Shown here piece by piece: positions 61,536 to 64,000 of a stretch of 64,000 nucleotides of DNA (position 1 is its first letter; each line of letters begins with the position of its first letter). The notes beneath the pieces are model-generated. The model saw only the letters and a list, made by a program, of their open reading frames with translations. It had not been told where the DNA came from and did not search any database. Origin of the DNA: Xestospongia bergquistia (Eukaryota; Porifera; Demospongiae; Haplosclerida; Petrosiidae); contig OZ014425.1 of the NCBI GenBank assembly GCA_963965975.1, forward strand, positions 629,501 to 693,500, written 5' to 3'. The position numbers and the translations under genes were made by a program.

Positions 61536-62926
61536 GAGAGAGAGACAGAGAGAGAGAGAGACAGAGAGACAGAGAGAGAGACAGAGAGAGAGTAGGGTAC
61601 AAGTGAGACTATAAACTTTGTTTACCACAATTTCTCTCATCACTGCCATCAATACAATCGTTCTCTCTGTCACATCGCCAGTTCATTGAAATACATTGTC
61701 CTCCATTGCAAGTCAATTGAGTCTGAGAGTCACATTGCTCTGTTAAAGAAAAATATAAGAGTAAGAGAAGCCATTATAGATTAGTAAATCAAGTTAGTCT
61801 TCACCAATTGAAACCTAGGCTTCAAAAGCTTCAAAAGGGATAGGAAGCCTTAACAAATATTGTATGTCAGAGCCAAAATGATTATACAAAAACATTGCAT
61901 GGATTAGCTCTTTTCTTGGAAGGTGAGGAGAACTATTTTCAATCATGTTGACATGATCATGATAACATATTAGAGATGCTTAAACATACCACATCCATGT
62001 TCATCAGTGTTATCTCCACAGTCGTTATGTCCATCGCAAGACAACAATTTAGATATGCATTTACCATTGCCACAAGTCAGTTCCCAGTCTTCACAATGTT
62101 GCGGTGCTACAACAGAGAAAGATGGAGGAGAATTAAAGAGAATAGACCAAAAAATTAAATTTCATTTTATTAAGGAATTATAGAGGGTTGGATTAGTGGG
62201 TAAGCAGGCATTTATATCTATATGTCACTGCTCTCGTACTATGGAATGGTCCTCAATCAAATAGAAGGAGGTTTATTAATTAAAACATTAAATTAAATAA
62301 AAAATAAATAAAAATATGACACTTACCACATCCAATTTCATCAGATCCATCAGAACAATGATTAAAACCATCACATTGAAATACCAAATTAATGCATTGA
62401 TTATCCACTTTACATTGCATCTCATGGGGTGGACACTGGTATCCACTACTACCTGTGGTGTTATGATAATGAGATCGGAATAATTTCTATTTATATAATC
62501 TATAATTAAAGTAATTGAAAAACATAATTTGTTATAGAAACAGAGACAAGATAGCCAGACATGAAGACTAAGTAAAAGAGGGAAACTTGACTACTAGGAA
62601 GACATGTATCCTTACCACAGTCAGCTTCATCAATACCAGTTGGACAATCATTATAACCATCACAGACATAATCTCGAGGAATGGGTCGTTGATCGGATGG
62701 ACAAACAAAGAAATCATCACTAGTACCTGTAAAGAGCACAGAGAGAGATTGAGAGCTCAATGTAAGTACTTAAGTTTATTTAGTTGTACAAAACACTAAG
62801 AACGCTTGTTCAATCATGCACAATGTAGTCTATATACAAACTTCGTGCTTGCTGAAAAAGAGCCACTTGAATTATGAGTACACAGAGCCATATCAGAACA
62901 AATCCATTCTCATCAGAAACCTTCAT
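52953..62926 (-). CDS. LRP4-like LDL receptor-related protein
   Basis: Large type I membrane receptor. I place the start at ATG 62926: exon 62926-62842 encodes a signal peptide (hydrophobic core [16 protein letters not shown]), and its donor gtttgt is in phase with the first LDLa exon at 62726. Then eight LDLa repeats (62.73-60.24 kb; each with CxxxxxCxxxxDE-type ends such as CDGYNDC, CDGFNHC, CDGHNDC). Two EGF modules follow ([32 protein letters not shown]). Then four YWTD beta-propellers, each followed by an EGF (propeller 1 from 59.6, 2 from 58.05, 3 from 56.73, 4 from 55.5 kb). Then a Thr/Ser/Pro stalk, a transmembrane helix ([20 protein letters not shown]), and a tail with NPLY, a second NPLF and proline-rich SH3-type motifs, ending TESINA. 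The layout equals LRP4 (8 LDLa, 2 EGF, 4 propellers). More than 25 exons. Ligand unknown. Confidence 0.9.
56922..56953. repeat. CT/CA repeat at an LRP4-like 5' splice site
   Basis: On the gene's sense strand the exon ends CCAG and the intron starts gtgagtgtgtgtgtgtgtg followed by GA units. The dinucleotide repeat therefore begins inside the donor consensus. It is the opposite end of the intron from the CT repeats seen elsewhere. Confidence 0.9.
58597..58680. repeat. Degenerate GGATGGATGAAT minisatellite in LRP4-like intron
   Basis: Imperfect tetranucleotide-based tandem repeat (gaatgaatggatgaatgg and variants), the same family as in the helicase intron at 4.7 kb. Confidence 0.8.
59737..59766. 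repeat. GT/GA repeat at an LRP4-like 3' splice site
   Basis: The sense strand reads ctctctcacacacacacag directly followed by the exon for [10 protein letters not shown]. The repeat contains the acceptor AG itself. Confidence 0.9.
61084..61134. repeat. GT/GA repeat before the LDLa 7 exon
   Basis: The sense strand is CT-rich then CA-rich and ends about a dozen bases before the acceptor (tttctag then the exon reading CQSNQFAC). Confidence 0.9.
61495..61592. repeat. GA repeat with GACAGA variants before the LDLa 5 exon
   Basis: 98 bp; on the sense strand pure CT near the exon, with CTGTCT interruptions further upstream. The acceptor ctctcaatag follows immediately (exon [10 protein letters not shown]). 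Interruptions on one side suggest expansion from the exon-proximal end. Confidence 0.95.
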
Positions 62927-63175
62927 CTTTTAATAGTTGAAAGATTTGCGTGTCACAAACACACACAGAGAGAACACGTATATATGAGCTTTTTAAAACC
63001 TTAAAGATGCGCTGTGAAGGCGGAGCAATTTAATTTATTGTTAATCAATTTTGCAAAAAAGCTTAACCAAAATTATAACAAAGTTACTAAAGAGAAAAAA
63101 ACATTATCCATTTATTCAAAGAACATATTTATTATGCAAAAAATCAATACAAAAATAATGAAAACCTACAAAAAT
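62927..63175. other. Spacer between EAR-repeat gene and LRP4-like gene
   Basis: About 250 bp. On the minus strand AATAAA occurs near 63,110-63,130, a plausible polyadenylation signal for the EAR-repeat gene. The remainder must include the LRP4-like promoter. No other coding sequence is seen. Confidence 0.6.
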
Positions 63176-64000
63176 CTAATAATAACAACGATACCTGGCA
63201 GTCACATCTTCCCATTTATAAAGGACCACATTCCCGCCTTCATTGACCACAGCTAGCAAAGGACATTCTGATCTAACCAGACGAATGTCTACAGCATTAA
63301 TTGTAGGGATAGTTTGAAACTCCTTTAACATGAAACCATCAAAACGATACAATAATGAATTTGTTCTGGAGCTATACCTTGTTTCATCGTAGGAATTAGC
63401 AATGGCTAAAAAAAACTCAGTTTCTATTGCAAAGTACTCTACGGCCTTAGCACCTTGAGTGAAAAAAGAACCAAACACATTAAATGTGTTAGTCTTGTGG
63501 TCAAGTTTATAGATAGTAGATTGGACGTTATGGTTATAATTTATTTTGAAATTTGTAGCTATAAGATACACTTGATTGCCAGCCACAACTGGATACACAT
63601 CCTGGGAATGGTAGGTCATTATTGTGGTGAAAACGTTAAAATGCGTTCCATTCCATTTGTAGACATAAGAGTTGACACTGTCACTGTCTGCATCATTTGT
63701 CTCGCATGCAATAGTCAGCCAGAGATCACTTCTTATGTAGAAAAAATGTGCCTTTTTAGCACCTGTACTTGCTAAATATTGATGCAACTGAAACAGTTCA
63801 AGTGTTTCATTCCATTTGTAAATCAGCGAGGGTACATGATATGTGGTCTTGTTAAAATATGAAGTAAATACGAGGAGTTTTTCTTTATTCCTTGTAATCA
63901 CAAAATCAACATAAGTAGCATTATACGTCTTAAAAGACTGTTTCAATTGTAACGTATTGTTCACCCAATCATATAAATATGAATTACTATCGTTGCATGC
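63176..64000 (-). CDS. EAR/EPTP-repeat protein, C-terminal part
   Basis: The open frame continues past the window edge (the sequence at 64000 already encodes SNSYLYDW before a GTG codon). About five repeats of some 50 residues are visible, with the pattern of EAR/EPTP repeats known from LGI and TSPEAR: SLIYKWNETLELFQLHQYLA, SYVYKWNGTHFNVFTTI, STIYKLDHKTNTFNVFGSFF, SLLYRFDGFMLKEFQTIPTI, VVLYKWED. Such repeats fold as a seven-bladed propeller and usually mediate extracellular binding. The frame ends RYRCYY-stop at 63176. A CAG-gtatcg sequence near the end could be a donor, but its phase does not fit the next LRP4-like exon. I treat it as a separate gene with its 5' end outside the window. Confidence 0.8.
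   Translation of the reverse strand, partial: ACNDSNSYLYDWVNNTLQLKQSFKTYNATYVDFVITRNKEKLLVFTSYFNKTTYHVPSLIYKWNETLELFQLHQYLASTGAKKAHFFYIRSDLWLTIACETNDADSDSVNSYVYKWNGTHFNVFTTIMTYHSQDVYPVVAGNQVYLIATNFKINYNHNVQSTIYKLDHKTNTFNVFGSFFTQGAKAVEYFAIETEFFLAIANSYDETRYSSRTNSLLYRFDGFMLKEFQTIPTINAVDIRLVRSECPLLAVVNEGGNVVLYKWEDVTARYRCYY

Noticed and set aside
63176..63964. Fusion of the EAR-repeat region to the LRP4-like receptor
   Set aside because: A possible donor (CAG-gtatcg) leaves the wrong phase for the LDLa 1 exon. A separate signal-peptide exon fits, and polyadenylation-type signals lie between.

Overview
The window looks like a stretch of metazoan nuclear genome, AT-rich and compact, with most introns only about 45-100 bp. 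My best guess is an early-branching animal such as a demosponge; no species marker is visible, so this is inference. It holds clear animal housekeeping genes (CTR9, an eIF4A paralogue, MED25, TMEM41B, RECQL), an LRP4-like receptor, and two accessory regions with immune-type architectures.

Layout. 1-5.2 kb: CTR9 (minus, its 3' end lies outside the window) and a divergent eIF4A-like helicase (minus). The helicase shares a roughly 200-bp divergent promoter with MED25 (plus, 5.4-11.1 kb). 11.2-22.3 kb: a cluster of intronless RING / TRAF zinc finger / MATH genes on both strands. Five are intact, two are broken, and there are two small relics. Three RING types and three MATH types occur in different combinations, so the cluster appears shaped by duplication and domain exchange. 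22.4-26.5 kb: TMEM41B (minus) and RECQL (plus).

24.6-56.3 kb: a large direct tandem duplication. The original order was RECQL (plus) - multidomain gene - LRP4-like 3' end (minus). It was copied so that a truncated LRP4-like tail is joined to a truncated RECQL at about 44,428. Between these anchors lie three copies (A, B, C; all minus) of an unusual gene. Its predicted protein runs: CARD-like death-fold, class 3 lipase-like domain with a visible Ser-Asp-His set, beta-rich domain, helical region, P-loop GTPase, DEATH domain. Copy A (26.8-32.1 kb) carries a nonsense codon and has lost the middle of its G domain. Copy B (32.3-40.9 kb) has taken up a 2.1-kb piece of MED25 (ACID domain plus polyQ) that stays open and in phase. 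Copy C (46.7-52.8 kb) looks intact; its first exon resembles copy B and its body copy A, and a 33-nt exon is triplicated.

53.0-62.9 kb: a complete LRP4-like receptor (minus) with signal peptide, eight LDLa repeats, two EGFs, four YWTD propeller/EGF units, transmembrane helix and NPxY tail. 63.2-64.0 kb: the 3' end of a separate EAR/EPTP-repeat gene.

A genome-scale pattern is also visible: long CT microsatellites lie on the sense strand of introns directly before 3' splice sites in several unrelated genes, where they would act as the polypyrimidine tract. The most novel object is the lipase-GTPase fusion with death folds at both ends, which resembles an innate immune or cell-death effector in layout. 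Its function is inferred only.
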